From Prevotella sp. (GTDB lineage Bacteria > Bacteroidota > Bacteroidia > Bacteroidales > Bacteroidaceae): a DNA stretch of 42,357 nucleotides. This document shows positions 8,248 to 17,041 of the stretch, in pieces. A model generated the notes under the pieces. The model was not told the DNA's origin and made no database searches. It saw only the letters and a list, made by a program, of their open reading frames with translations. Each line of letters starts with the position of its first letter. The stretch's first letter is position 1. The position numbers and the translations under genes are program-made. The stretch lies in assembly GCA_022788105.1 (NCBI GenBank), contig JALEVZ010000079.1, positions 1 to 42,357 of the forward strand, read 5' to 3'.

Positions 8248-11200
8248 ATGCTTATGGGTAAAAAAGATGTTTTGCTATTCCTCACAGCACTTGCCTGCTC
8301 TGCCACAATGACGGCACAGACAAGACAGCTAACAGGAACCGTGATTTCAGAAGACGGCGAACCGATAGTCGGTGCCTCCATTATTGTAGTGGGTACAAAG
8401 ACGGGCACCGTCAGCGACATTGACGGCAAATTCTCGTTCAACGCCATTCCCGACAAAGCCACACAGCTGCGCATATCATATCTCGGCATGCACTCTAAAG
8501 TGGCGACGATAAAGCCTGGTATGAAAGTCACACTCTACGAAGAGAACAACCAGCTCGGCGACGTTCTGGTCGTCGCCTACGGCACAGCGAAGAAAGCAAG
8601 TTACGCAGGGTCGGCGTCAATGGTAAAGGCTGCCGACATAGCCGACCGCCCGTCGACAAGCTTTGAGAGCGCATTGGCAGGCAAGGTGGCAGGAGTTCAG
8701 GTCACCAGCTCATCAGGACAGGCTGGCTCCGCACCCAGCATACAGATTAGAGGCATTGGTTCGATGAACGCAGGGTCTACACCACTCTACGTCATTGATG
8801 GCGTGCCGACAATCAGTGGTGATGTGGGCCAGATGTCAGACTACACCTATAGCACCAACAACGTGATGAACTCACTCAACCCCGACGACATAGAGTCTAT
8901 CTCGGTAATGAAAGACGCAGCAGCCTCATCGCTCTACGGCTCACGTGCCGCCAACGGCGTGATTCTCATCACCACCAAGCGTGGCAAGGCTGGCAAGCCG
9001 CAAATCAACATAAAATCGTCGATAGGCTTCACACCGTCATGGGCCACAGGCAACTACGAGGCTGCCAACACACAGCAGCAGGTAGACATGCTCTACACCG
9101 TGTTCCATGCCTATAAGACCGAGAACGGTGCCGACGATGCCACTGCCAACGCCTACGCCTTGAAGCAGCTCAACCGCAAATTCAACAAGCACGGCTACTC
9201 GTTCACTACCGACGGCACAGGAGCCTATGAGTCTGTGACCATCGGCGACTACGACGGCTCGGGCAGAGCAGGCAAATACTACAACTGGGACGACGCCTAT
9301 TTTCGCACTGGCGTCTACCAGTCCGACGACATATCTGTGAGCGGAGCCACCGACAAGACCAACTATTTCACCTCACTCTCCTACACCAAAGACGACGGAC
9401 GACTGTGGGTGAACAGTTTTAAGCGCGTGGCAGGACGTGCTAACCTGTCGCAGAAGATAGGCAACCACGTGGAGTTTGCGACAAATGTCAGCCTGTCGCG
9501 CACATCGAAGAGCGGCTACAACGACACCCGTAGCACTGGCTCAAACTACTTCATGCAGACACGCAACCTGTTGTGGGGACTGTACTGGCCGACCTCCTAT
9601 TCTACTGGAGAAGAGTGGACCGACCGCTACGGCAGCTATGCCTACAACGGACTGTACTACAGCAAAGAGTGGGAAAACAAATCCATCAACACACGCATCT
9701 CTGCCATAGAGACCCTCACCCTGCACCTTCTGCCAGGTCTTGACCTGCGCTCCGTATTCTCTTACGAGAACACTGGCGTGCGCGACCATGTCTACTACAG
9801 CGCCAACCACTTCGATGCCGCAGCAGTAAACGGCACCGTTCACGAGATGCGTACGTCTTATGAGAAGACCGTGTCGTCGACAACAGCCACATACAACCAA
9901 GCTTTCGGCAAACACAGCATCGGACTGCTCGCTGGCTTTGAGGCTGAAAAGAACAACACCGACTTTGTACGTGCATCTGGCGACAACCTGCCGAACAGCG
10001 GACTACACACCGTCTCGACAGCAGGTACTCTCACCTCTGCCGGCTACCAGTGGGGCAACTCCATGGTGTCTGTGCTCTCTAAAGTCGACTACAACTTCGA
10101 CGAACGCTATTTCGCGTCTGCCTCTTTCCGCCGCGACGGCTCTTCAAAGCTCAGCCCAGACACCCGTTGGGGCAACTTCTGGTCGCTGTCAGGCGCATGG
10201 CTTATAAATAAGGAGAAGTTTATGAGCCACGTCACATGGCTCAACGAACTGAAGCTGCGCGTGTCTTACGGCGTGAACGGCACCCTGCCGTCATCAAACT
10301 ACGCCTACATGAACCTCATGTCATACACCAATAAGTACATGGGCAACCCGGCAGGAAGCATATCATCGCTGAGCAACCGCGACCTCACATGGGAGACCAA
10401 CTACAACACCAACATCGGACTCGACTTCTCGCTGTTCAACCAGCGGCTGCGCGGTTCAGTAGAATACTTCAACCGCAAGTCCGACGACCTGCTTCAGGAC
10501 GTGCCAGTGTCTATGGTGACAGGATTCAACTCCACGCTTAAAAACATCGGACGCATAAACAACCACGGCGTAGAGATAGAACTATCAGGCGACATCATCA
10601 GAAAGAACGGACTGACATGGTCGGTTTCTGCCAACGCCGCACTCATCAGTTCTAAAGTTAAAAAGCTATATCGCGGCGAAGACATAATATGGTATGACCC
10701 GACAGGCGGCGACTCACGAGCACAGTATGTCTACCGCGAGGGAGAGTCTACACTCGCCTTCTACGGCTACGAATGGGCAGGAGTAGACCCTGCAAACGGC
10801 AAGAGCGTCTACTACGTCAACGACGAGAACGACCCTCAGGCTGGCGACTTCACCTTCAACGGACGAGGCGCAACATACGACTATAACAAGGCAAACTACA
10901 AGATTATAGGCAACGGCATCGCCGACGTGACAGGCGGATTTTCTACCAATGTCAGCTACCGCGGACTGGAGTTCGGACTGAACTTTATCTACAAGATTGG
11001 CGGTTCGCTCTATGACGGAGCCTACAAAGATGTGGCAGACGACGGCTACTACTGGGAACGCATACGCTCAAAGCACTACTACGAGAACATGTGGACGCCG
11101 ACACACACCAACGCCTCTGAGCCAGCACTATCTGGTAGCGACCTGACAGACGCCATACAGTACAGCTCACGCCATCTGCACAACGCATCGTTCCTGCGTC

Positions 11201-11409
11201 TCAAGACCATGACACTGGCATACACGCTGCCGAAAGCATGGACTTCACACGCTATGATGACTCGTGCGAGGGTGTTCTTTAATGCCGAAAACCTGCTTAC
11301 CTTCTCTTGTTACAAAGACGCCGACCCCGAGGTGAACAGCTACAGCACACGCGGTTGGGAGACGCCTATAGGCAAGACATTTGTCTTCGGCATAGAGCTT
11401 ACACTGTAA
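8248..11409 (+). CDS. SusC/RagA-family TonB-linked outer-membrane transporter
   Basis: Outer-membrane importer that works with a SusD lipoprotein as a lidded, TonB-driven uptake complex for glycans or peptides. The 1053-residue protein has a signal peptide (to about MTAQ, 24), a carboxypeptidase-like domain with GTVISEDGEPIVGASI and GTVSDIDGKFSF (about 27-100), the plug domain with SALAGKVAGVQVTSSSGQAG, QIRGIGSMNAGSTPLYVIDG and the SusC signature AAASSLYGSRAANGVILITTKRG (about 105-245), then a long beta barrel ending in FVFGIELTL. A second in-frame ATG two codons later is an alternative start. The substrate cannot be read from the sequence: no polysaccharide-degrading enzyme lies next to the pair. 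Confidence 0.95.
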   Translation: MLMGKKDVLLFLTALACSATMTAQTRQLTGTVISEDGEPIVGASIIVVGTKTGTVSDIDGKFSFNAIPDKATQLRISYLGMHSKVATIKPGMKVTLYEENNQLGDVLVVAYGTAKKASYAGSASMVKAADIADRPSTSFESALAGKVAGVQVTSSSGQAGSAPSIQIRGIGSMNAGSTPLYVIDGVPTISGDVGQMSDYTYSTNNVMNSLNPDDIESISVMKDAAASSLYGSRAANGVILITTKRGKAGKPQINIKSSIGFTPSWATGNYEAANTQQQVDMLYTVFHAYKTENGADDATANAYALKQLNRKFNKHGYSFTTDGTGAYESVTIGDYDGSGRAGKYYNWDDAYFRTGVYQSDDISVSGATDKTNYFTSLSYTKDDGRLWVNSFKRVAGRANLSQKIGNHVEFATNVSLSRTSKSGYNDTRSTGSNYFMQTRNLLWGLYWPTSYSTGEEWTDRYGSYAYNGLYYSKEWENKSINTRISAIETLTLHLLPGLDLRSVFSYENTGVRDHVYYSANHFDAAAVNGTVHEMRTSYEKTVSSTTATYNQAFGKHSIGLLAGFEAEKNNTDFVRASGDNLPNSGLHTVSTAGTLTSAGYQWGNSMVSVLSKVDYNFDERYFASASFRRDGSSKLSPDTRWGNFWSLSGAWLINKEKFMSHVTWLNELKLRVSYGVNGTLPSSNYAYMNLMSYTNKYMGNPAGSISSLSNRDLTWETNYNTNIGLDFSLFNQRLRGSVEYFNRKSDDLLQDVPVSMVTGFNSTLKNIGRINNHGVEIELSGDIIRKNGLTWSVSANAALISSKVKKLYRGEDIIWYDPTGGDSRAQYVYREGESTLAFYGYEWAGVDPANGKSVYYVNDENDPQAGDFTFNGRGATYDYNKANYKIIGNGIADVTGGFSTNVSYRGLEFGLNFIYKIGGSLYDGAYKDVADDGYYWERIRSKHYYENMWTPTHTNASEPALSGSDLTDAIQYSSRHLHNASFLRLKTMTLAYTLPKAWTSHAMMTRARVFFNAENLLTFSCYKDADPEVNSYSTRGWETPIGKTFVFGIELTL

Positions 11410-11485
11410 CCCCATGTCGCAGCGACACAAGCCACGACACAGAGAAGAACAACACCCACTTTTTCAACAACAAAGCAAGAGTAAA

Positions 11486-12970
11486 ATGATGACAACAATA
11501 AGCAAAAACACACTCATAGCCGCCATGCTGCTCACCATGACAGCACTCACCTCGTGCTCCGACTTCCTCAACCGCGAGCCAACAAACTCGTCAGACGCCG
11601 AGGACGCCATAGCCACAACGCGCGACGCAGAGGTGGCAATCAACGGCATAATGAACAAGATGTCGGCATCGACATACTACGGACGTAACATGCTGCTCTA
11701 CGCCGACGCTAAAGGTGGCGACCTCACCATCTACGCCAACGGACGAGGCAACGACAACCTCTACACTTTCAACCACACCCCTACCAGCGGCACCTACTCG
11801 GGCTTCTGGTCGCAGATTTACGACTGTGTGATGCAGGCCAACAACCTCATCGACAACATTGACCGTCTGCAGGCAGAGGGAAACACGGCCCTCAACTACT
11901 ACAAGGGCGAGGCACTGTCGCTGCGCGCGCTGTTCTACTTCGACCTTGTGCGACTCTACGGACTGCCCTACAACTACAACAAGGCGTCATACGGTGTGCC
12001 ACTCGTGCTCAACACCCTTGACGCCTCGGCACAACCAGAGCGTGCAACGGTAGAGAAAACCTACCAGCAGATTGTAAGCGACCTGACAGAGGGCCAGAAG
12101 CTCATGGCTAATGACAAGTCTCTGCACCACGGCTACCTCGACTACTACGGCAACCTCGCACTACAGGCAAGGGTGAAGCTGTACATGAACGACTACGATG
12201 GTGCGCTCAAGGCAGCAAAAGAGATTATAGGCAGCGACAAATACAAGCTATATGAGCCGGAGGAGTGGTGCGCCTCATGGAGCCGCCAGTACGGTTCGGA
12301 GTCGATATTCGAGATAGGCATAGACACGCAGACCGACCTCGAGACATCGTCGCTCGGTTTCTACTACATGCGCTACGGTCAGAAGAAAGGTGCTATGGGA
12401 TGGTTTCTCGCAAGCGACTACTTCCTCAACCGACTCGGCGCCGACGCCACGGACGTGAGATGGGGCGTGATGGACAACGACGAATACTGGGTAGACACCA
12501 ACACCGAGCGTAAGGGAGCATGTTATAAGTACATGGGGGGCACCAATCTCGACGGCGACGGCAAAGAGACGGCTACAGCTGTAAACATAAAGGTGATTCG
12601 TCTGTCAGAAATCTACCTCATAGCAGCAGAGGCTGCGCTCCACACTGGCGACAGCGACGCTGCCGCCACATGGCTCAACAAGATTCGCCGCCGCGCACCA
12701 CAGCTGGCACCTGCCACTAAAGACGACGTCAGCGACGACATGATAATGGACGAACGCAGCAAAGAACTGTTCGGCGAGGGTCAGCGATTCTTCGACATGA
12801 TGAGAACTGGCCGCACCGTGGAATATAACGACGACTTCGCCGACGTGCCTGTGACACACCGCACCAAGAGCGTGGACCGCACCTTCGGAGGCATCGTGCT
12901 TCCCATACCGCAAGACGAGATAAATACCAACTCTGCCATCGCAGGACAGCAGAACGAGTATTATAAATAG
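11486..12970 (+). CDS. SusD/RagB-family nutrient-binding lipoprotein
   Basis: Surface lipoprotein lid of the SusC/SusD uptake complex; 494 residues. It begins with a lipoprotein signal peptide ending in the lipobox LTSC followed by SDFLNREP, the usual SusD start. The body is alpha-helical with TPR-like repeats: ALSLRALFYFDLVRLYG is characteristic, as are VIRLSEIYLIAAEAALHTGD and a C-terminal MDERSKELFGEGQRFFDMMRTGR. The start at MMTTISKN is chosen because the longer open frame adds a basic, non-hydrophobic segment that would block the signal peptide. It lies 76 bases after susC and is followed by a strong terminator, so the pair forms a complete two-gene unit. Confidence 0.95.
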   Translation: MMTTISKNTLIAAMLLTMTALTSCSDFLNREPTNSSDAEDAIATTRDAEVAINGIMNKMSASTYYGRNMLLYADAKGGDLTIYANGRGNDNLYTFNHTPTSGTYSGFWSQIYDCVMQANNLIDNIDRLQAEGNTALNYYKGEALSLRALFYFDLVRLYGLPYNYNKASYGVPLVLNTLDASAQPERATVEKTYQQIVSDLTEGQKLMANDKSLHHGYLDYYGNLALQARVKLYMNDYDGALKAAKEIIGSDKYKLYEPEEWCASWSRQYGSESIFEIGIDTQTDLETSSLGFYYMRYGQKKGAMGWFLASDYFLNRLGADATDVRWGVMDNDEYWVDTNTERKGACYKYMGGTNLDGDGKETATAVNIKVIRLSEIYLIAAEAALHTGDSDAAATWLNKIRRRAPQLAPATKDDVSDDMIMDERSKELFGEGQRFFDMMRTGRTVEYNDDFADVPVTHRTKSVDRTFGGIVLPIPQDEINTNSAIAGQQNEYYK

Positions 12971-12996
12971 CCCGTCACACACTCCAAACACATGTT

Positions 12997-13055
12997 AAAA
13001 AAATCCCATTTAACGCGCCAAGCATCACACAAGGCTCGTCAAATGGGATTTTTTT
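12997..13055. terminator. Bidirectional terminator after susD
   Basis: AAAAAAATCCCATTT (12997-13011) and AAATGGGATTTTTTT (13041-13055) are perfect 15-base reverse complements around a 29-base loop, with T-runs on both strands. It ends the susCD transcript on the plus strand and can stop minus-strand read-through from the tRNA operon. Confidence 0.85.
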
Positions 13056-13190
13056 GACTCACATAATATTGGATCATATAATATTGTTGTGTTTTTAACA
13101 ATCAGCATTATATAAACAACCAGGGCTGCCCCGCTTTTGGAGCGCCGCCACCTGACGCGCGCCGCTGGTCTACATGAGGTGGCAAAAAAC

Positions 13191-13221
13191 AAAAAAGCTC
13201 CAGTCAAAAGACTGAAGCTTT
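13191..13221 (-). terminator. Terminator of the tRNA-Asp operon
   Basis: On the minus strand AAAGCT-T-CAGTC and GACTG-G-AGCTTT pair around TTTT (with one T-G wobble) and run into TTTTTT. It begins four bases beyond the last tRNA base, as expected for a tRNA operon. Confidence 0.8.
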
Positions 13222-13224
13222 CTG

Positions 13225-13298
13225 CGGTGCGTACGAGACTCGAACTCGTGACCCCATGCGTGACAGGCATGTATTCTAACCAACTGAACTAACGCACC
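13225..13298 (-). tRNA. tRNA-Asp (GTC), downstream copy
   Basis: A 74-base cloverleaf on the minus strand. The acceptor arm GGTGCGT pairs with ACGCACC, the discriminator base is G, the D-arm region has AGTTCAGTTGGTTAGA, the anticodon stem CATGC/GCATG encloses CTGTCAC with anticodon GTC, and the T-arm is ACGAG/CTCGT around TTCGAA. The discriminator G73 is an aspartate identity element. No CCA is encoded after it. It is identical in the mature region to the copy 106 bases upstream. Confidence 0.95.
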
Positions 13299-13330
13299 AA
13301 TAAGGTTTGCTTTATGAGAAATGACGTTGG

Positions 13331-13404
13331 CGGTGCGTACGAGACTCGAACTCGTGACCCCATGCGTGACAGGCATGTATTCTAACCAACTGAACTAACG
13401 CACC
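13331..13404 (-). tRNA. tRNA-Asp (GTC), promoter-proximal copy
   Basis: Identical 74-base tRNA-Asp(GTC) on the minus strand, first in the operon. In this copy G73 is followed by CCA in the DNA, unlike the second copy, which may be chance or a relic. The bases before each tRNA (GCAAACCTTATT on the minus strand) are also identical, so the duplicated unit is about 106 bp and arose by tandem duplication. Confidence 0.95.
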
Positions 13405-13437
13405 AATAAGGTTTGCGTCATTTCTTTTTAGCGAGTG

Positions 13438-13469
13438 CAAAGGTAGTTATTATTTCCGAATTGACAAAA
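13438..13469 (-). promoter_or_regulatory. Promoter of the tRNA-Asp operon
   Basis: On the minus strand TTTTG (13465-13469) is followed after exactly 19 bases by TACCTTTG (13438-13445), a full match to the Bacteroidota TTG/TAnnTTTG promoter. It lies about 33 bases before the first tRNA. A perfect palindrome GACAAAA-C-TTTTGTC (13463-13477) overlaps the -33 element and could be an operator or simple coincidence. Confidence 0.75.
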
Positions 13470-13506
13470 CTTTTGTCCACTTTTTTCAAAAAAAATATAT
13501 GTTTTG

Positions 13507-14025
13507 TCACAAAACGCGCTGCATTACCACCGCGTCGCGATATGACTTCCCGTCATATATCCAATCCTTGAGTTGTGACGACGGTTTAAAGCCGAGCGTG
13601 TCGAAGAGCCGCAACGAGGCTGCGTTGTCTACCGCCACGACAGCGTAGAGCTGATGAAGGTGCAACGTGCGAAGCGCATAGGCAGTCACCTGGCTTACCG
13701 CTGCCGCAGCGTAACCACGTCTCCGCATGTCACGGCGAATCACAATGCTCACCTCCGCCCTACAATGAGCGGGACTGAAGTTTACGAGGTCTACTACCCC
13801 CACACACTCCCCGTCAGCATTTTCGACCATCATGCGCACCTGCCGGTCAGCATAGATATCGGCAGTAGCGTTAGCGATGTAGTCGTGGAGCACATATCGC
13901 GAATACGGCACATTGTTCTCACCCACGTTCCACACCTCATGATCGTTCTCCATAGCATACAGCATATCGAGGTCTTCTGGCTCTAAGGCACGTAGACGTA
14001 CAGCCACATTCTTCATGTCACTCAT
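13507..14025 (-). CDS. GNAT-family N-acetyltransferase
   Basis: A 172-residue acetyl-CoA-dependent acetyltransferase of the RimJ/SpeG-like GNAT group. N-terminal VRLRALEPEDLDMLYAMEND is typical of that branch, the acetyl-CoA pyrophosphate loop is IRRDMRRRGYAAAA (97-109, R-x-x-G-x-A core), and the C-terminal VAVDNAASLRLFDTLGFK is the usual last helix and strand. The acceptor could be a protein N-terminus, a polyamine or another small amine; nothing in the sequence decides it. The start overlaps the glycosyltransferase stop by 4 bases (ATGA), so the two are translationally coupled. Confidence 0.85.
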   Translation of the reverse strand: MSDMKNVAVRLRALEPEDLDMLYAMENDHEVWNVGENNVPYSRYVLHDYIANATADIYADRQVRMMVENADGECVGVVDLVNFSPAHCRAEVSIVIRRDMRRRGYAAAAVSQVTAYALRTLHLHQLYAVVAVDNAASLRLFDTLGFKPSSQLKDWIYDGKSYRDAVVMQRVL

Positions 14026-15212
14026 TTTATAACCTCCGATTCTGTTATGATGGTCTTCGTGTCAGGGTTGTAGGTTCCGATGCGCACATTGCTACGATTA
14101 TCACGTGCTAAGAGTTCAAAAATCTGCTCATAGCTATATGTATGTACGTCATAGACCACATTCACAGTCTTGTTTTCAGGCAGCGACAGCGACAGATGGC
14201 CGTCAGCAACCGTCGCCCCTACGGTCTCATAATACTCAGCATCTATACCCTTGCGATGCAAGATGTCACGACATTCGCCGATGGCTGCTGCCGAACCTAC
14301 AAACACATAGGCTACATCGCTGAACTCATGGCGCGAGAAGAAGCCGAGGCTACGGCGCACACGCGAAGCCTGCATGCGGAAGAGCGACACTGTAGCTTTC
14401 AACAAGATAGCCACCTTGATAGGCAGACTGAAGAGCACAGACAGGTGTCCGTAGTGTTTGCGGAAGAAGATGAACATGGCATCGTAGAACACATGCACAT
14501 AGCGGAACGACGACTTGTGCGTGCTCTCGCCCTTATAGTGAAGGATGCGCGCAGGCACATACCAGTTTTCGAAGCCACCTTTAAGCAGACGATAAGACAG
14601 ATCCACGTCTTCACCATACATAAAGAAATCTTCGTCGAGCAGCCCTACAGCGTTGAGCGCAGAGTGTCTCACCATAAAGAATGCCCCACTTATGATGTCG
14701 ATGCGTGCCGGCTGGTCCCACGGCAGATAACCCATGTAGTAGCGTCCGAAGCGTCGGTTTTTCGGGAAGCGGGCACAGAGTCCCACCATTTTATACAGCG
14801 ATGTGAGCGGCGTAGGCAACCCTCGTCGCGACTCCATGGCGTCGGTGCCATCGGTCTTCAGCATGCGCACTCCCGCTCCACCTGCCTGTGGGTGGCAGTC
14901 CATAAAGTCCACCACCTCACGGATGGCGCCCTCGCCGACAATAGTGTCTGGATTTAGCAGCAGCACATATTCGCCCCGACACTGCTTTATGGCAATGTTG
15001 TTGGCACGTGAGAAGCCGAGATTGTGAATGCCGGCAATGATTCTGATGTTCGGAAACCGTGCAGTGAGATAGTCGACCGACCCGTCACGTGAGTGGTTGT
15101 CTACTACAAACACCTCCGTCTCAATGTCTTTCGTCGCCTTTAATACCGACAGCAGACACTGCTCGAGGTAGAACTTCACATTATAGTTTACTATTATTAC
15201 AGAGAGTTTCAA
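14022..15212 (-). CDS. Family 2 glycosyltransferase (rhamnosyltransferase-like)
   Basis: A 396-residue enzyme with an N-terminal GT-A fold (about 1-240): LSVIIVNYN (3-11) and VVDNHSRDGS (36-45) bind the nucleotide sugar, LLLNPDT (84-90) takes the place of the DxD motif, and YGEDVDLSYRL (199-209) holds the likely catalytic ED. This form resembles WbbL/RfbF-type transferases that add a sugar to lipid-linked glycans. Hydrophobic and basic segments follow (about 240-290), suggesting membrane association. The last ~105 residues, from EFSDVAYVFVGSAAAIGECRDIL, look like a separate alpha/beta domain of unknown role. It lies in a minus-strand series with recR and a small membrane protein upstream and the GNAT gene downstream. 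Confidence 0.88.
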   Translation of the reverse strand: MKLSVIIVNYNVKFYLEQCLLSVLKATKDIETEVFVVDNHSRDGSVDYLTARFPNIRIIAGIHNLGFSRANNIAIKQCRGEYVLLLNPDTIVGEGAIREVVDFMDCHPQAGGAGVRMLKTDGTDAMESRRGLPTPLTSLYKMVGLCARFPKNRRFGRYYMGYLPWDQPARIDIISGAFFMVRHSALNAVGLLDEDFFMYGEDVDLSYRLLKGGFENWYVPARILHYKGESTHKSSFRYVHVFYDAMFIFFRKHYGHLSVLFSLPIKVAILLKATVSLFRMQASRVRRSLGFFSRHEFSDVAYVFVGSAAAIGECRDILHRKGIDAEYYETVGATVADGHLSLSLPENKTVNVVYDVHTYSYEQIFELLARDNRSNVRIGTYNPDTKTIITESEVIK

Positions 15213-15301
15213 CTTTGGATAAAAGCTTGTAAAGTCCTTATGTATGTCCTTCCGCGCAAAAAATTGACACGCAGAAAGACCTGCCCGGACAGAGGTTTGT
15301 A

Positions 15302-15757
15302 CTATTGGACATTGGCATCAAGTCCCTCCTCCGTGCCTGCTGCGTTGCCCATCTCCGCCTCGCAGCGGTCTTTGGTCGGGAATACGAAGAACAGACACAA
15401 GGCGAGTATGATGGCAAGATAGCCAAACGCCACGTTAAGATATAGATAGTAAAGCAGTGTGTTGACGAGCATGGGCACCACAACAAGCGCTAAGCGCACC
15501 AGCCCAAAGCGAAGCAACGCCTCTGGCGACACCAGACGTGACGCCACATAGCGCAGCTTGAACATTTTGAGAGCAAACGGTATGAAAGCGATAGTGAGCA
15601 GTTCCATCACCATCGCAGCGAGAAACTCGCCGTTAGCATCGGCGCCAGCGAGCATACCGCTCTCGAGTAGTCCTGTCTCAAACAGCAGCATGGCCATGAC
15701 AACGAGCGCCAACGGCACGAGCGTGAATGAAAGAAGGATGTTGCGTGTATGTTTCAT
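15302..15757 (-). CDS. Small membrane protein of unknown function
   Basis: I do not recognise a family. The 151-residue protein has about four hydrophobic segments: [21 protein letters not shown] near the N-terminus, [41 protein letters not shown], and [18 protein letters not shown] short acidic hydrophilic tail follows. It is probably an inner-membrane protein. Its ATG overlaps the recR stop by 4 bases (ATGA), which strongly supports that it is translated and coupled to recR. An 89-base gap separates it from the glycosyltransferase. Confidence 0.75.
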   Translation of the reverse strand: MKHTRNILLSFTLVPLALVVMAMLLFETGLLESGMLAGADANGEFLAAMVMELLTIAFIPFALKMFKLRYVASRLVSPEALLRFGLVRLALVVVPMLVNTLLYYLYLNVAFGYLAIILALCLFFVFPTKDRCEAEMGNAAGTEEGLDANVQ

Positions 15758-16374
15758 TTTTCTGATTTCATTTCAGTTCTGTTAAGTATAGCCCTGCCGA
15801 GCGTCACCTCATCAGTATATTCCAGCTCGTCGCCTACAGAGATGCCACGTGCTATCACACTTATGCGCACATCGTAGGGAGCGAGTTTGCGGGATATGAA
15901 GAAGTTCGTGGTGTCGCCCTCCATGGTGGGGCTGAGCGCCAGAATGACCTCTTTCACGCCACCCGCGGCGACACGTGCGACAAGCGAGTCGATGGCAAGG
16001 TCGGAGGGTCCGATGCCGTCCATAGGCGAGATTACGCCGCCAAGCACATGGTATAGTCCGCCATACTGCTGTGTATTCTCCACAGCCATGACGTCGCGTA
16101 TGTTCTCCACGACACATATCGTAGATGCGTCGCGGCGACGATCGGCACATATCGGACACACGTCGGTGTCGCTGATATTGTGGCACACACGGCAGTACTT
16201 CACCTCATGGCGCATCCGCGAGATGGCGGTGGCGAAAGCGTCGACGCTCTCTGTGGGTTGCCGGAGCAGAAACAGTGCCAAACGTAGGGCTGTCTTGCGC
16301 CCCACGCCAGGCAGTTTTGACAATTCTCCGACGGCATCGTCGAGCAGCTGCGACGGGAAATTGGCGTCAATCAT
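15754..16374 (-). CDS. recR: Recombination mediator protein RecR
   Basis: RecR works with RecF/RecO to load RecA onto single-stranded gaps coated with SSB. The 206-residue protein is of family length. It has an N-terminal helix-hairpin-helix ([21 protein letters not shown], about 17-37), a four-cysteine zinc finger (C61, C64, C73, C76), a Toprim domain from about 85 ([14 protein letters not shown]...YHVLGG) and the C-terminal [25 protein letters not shown] with a Walker-B-like end. recO and recF are not in the window; recJ and recQ, from the same repair pathway, are at 38453-42205. Confidence 0.96.
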   Translation of the reverse strand: MIDANFPSQLLDDAVGELSKLPGVGRKTALRLALFLLRQPTESVDAFATAISRMRHEVKYCRVCHNISDTDVCPICADRRRDASTICVVENIRDVMAVENTQQYGGLYHVLGGVISPMDGIGPSDLAIDSLVARVAAGGVKEVILALSPTMEGDTTNFFISRKLAPYDVRISVIARGISVGDELEYTDEVTLGRAILNRTEMKSEK

Positions 16375-16413
16375 GAGATTTTGCCGACTTTTCGTTGTTT
16401 ACCGTCTTCATCA

Positions 16414-16908
16414 TCAATCATTGAAGAGATAGATACCCAGACCTATCTTCAGGCCGATTGTAGAGTAGTCGCTGTGCTTCTTGAACGACTGGTCATAGTA
16501 GATGGCCGGTTCAAGAGTGACGGTGCGGCTGAGGAAGTAGGCATAGCCAATCTCAAAGCCTGGCATCACGTCGGTGTAGCCTTTGGTGTGCATGAGCTTG
16601 CAGTTCATGCCGAGATATATGCCGTTCTGCTCTATGTAGTAGCGACCGCCAGCTCCGAGATAGTAGTTGTCGCTCACGCCTTTGGCACCATAGTGGTTGT
16701 AGCCCACCATGCCGTAGAGCAACCAGTCGTCAGCCACCATATAGCCCATCTGTCCCGATGCACCAGCGTTGAACTTCGAGGTACCGTTGTAAGAGAGGTT
16801 CAAGCCTGTCAGCGAACCGTTGAGATAGAGTTTGCCCTGCTCAAACTGGGCGTTGGCAGTAGCCGTCACGAATAGTGCGGCAGCCATGGCGAATAATTTC
16901 TTTATCAT
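16414..16908 (-). CDS. Small outer-membrane beta-barrel protein
   Basis: A 164-residue exported protein. MIKKLFAMAAALFVTATANA is a clear signal peptide, and the mature part alternates short aromatic/hydrophobic strands with turns (GKLYLNGSLTGLNLSY, DDWLLYGMVGYNHYG, NYYLGAGGRYYI, RTVTLEPAIYYD) and ends in GLKIGLGIYLF, as in 8-stranded outer-membrane proteins. The start at MIKK is preferred over a longer frame that adds 24 non-hydrophobic residues before the signal peptide. The stop is 39 bases before recR on the same strand, so co-transcription is possible. Function unknown. Confidence 0.82.
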   Translation of the reverse strand: MIKKLFAMAAALFVTATANAQFEQGKLYLNGSLTGLNLSYNGTSKFNAGASGQMGYMVADDWLLYGMVGYNHYGAKGVSDNYYLGAGGRYYIEQNGIYLGMNCKLMHTKGYTDVMPGFEIGYAYFLSRTVTLEPAIYYDQSFKKHSDYSTIGLKIGLGIYLFND

Positions 16909-17041
16909 GTCTACGATTAAAAATTTTGGTTTTCTGTGGACAGCAATGTGTGTCTGCACGCCTTCCTTGCCTGCGGACACAACATGGTCTCACACATTTA
17001 TTATATTATATATAACGCTGCTATTGCAGAAAAATTGTATT

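Noticed and set aside
13025..13376. Open frames across the tRNA genes
   Set aside because: They are translations of the tRNA-Asp repeats.
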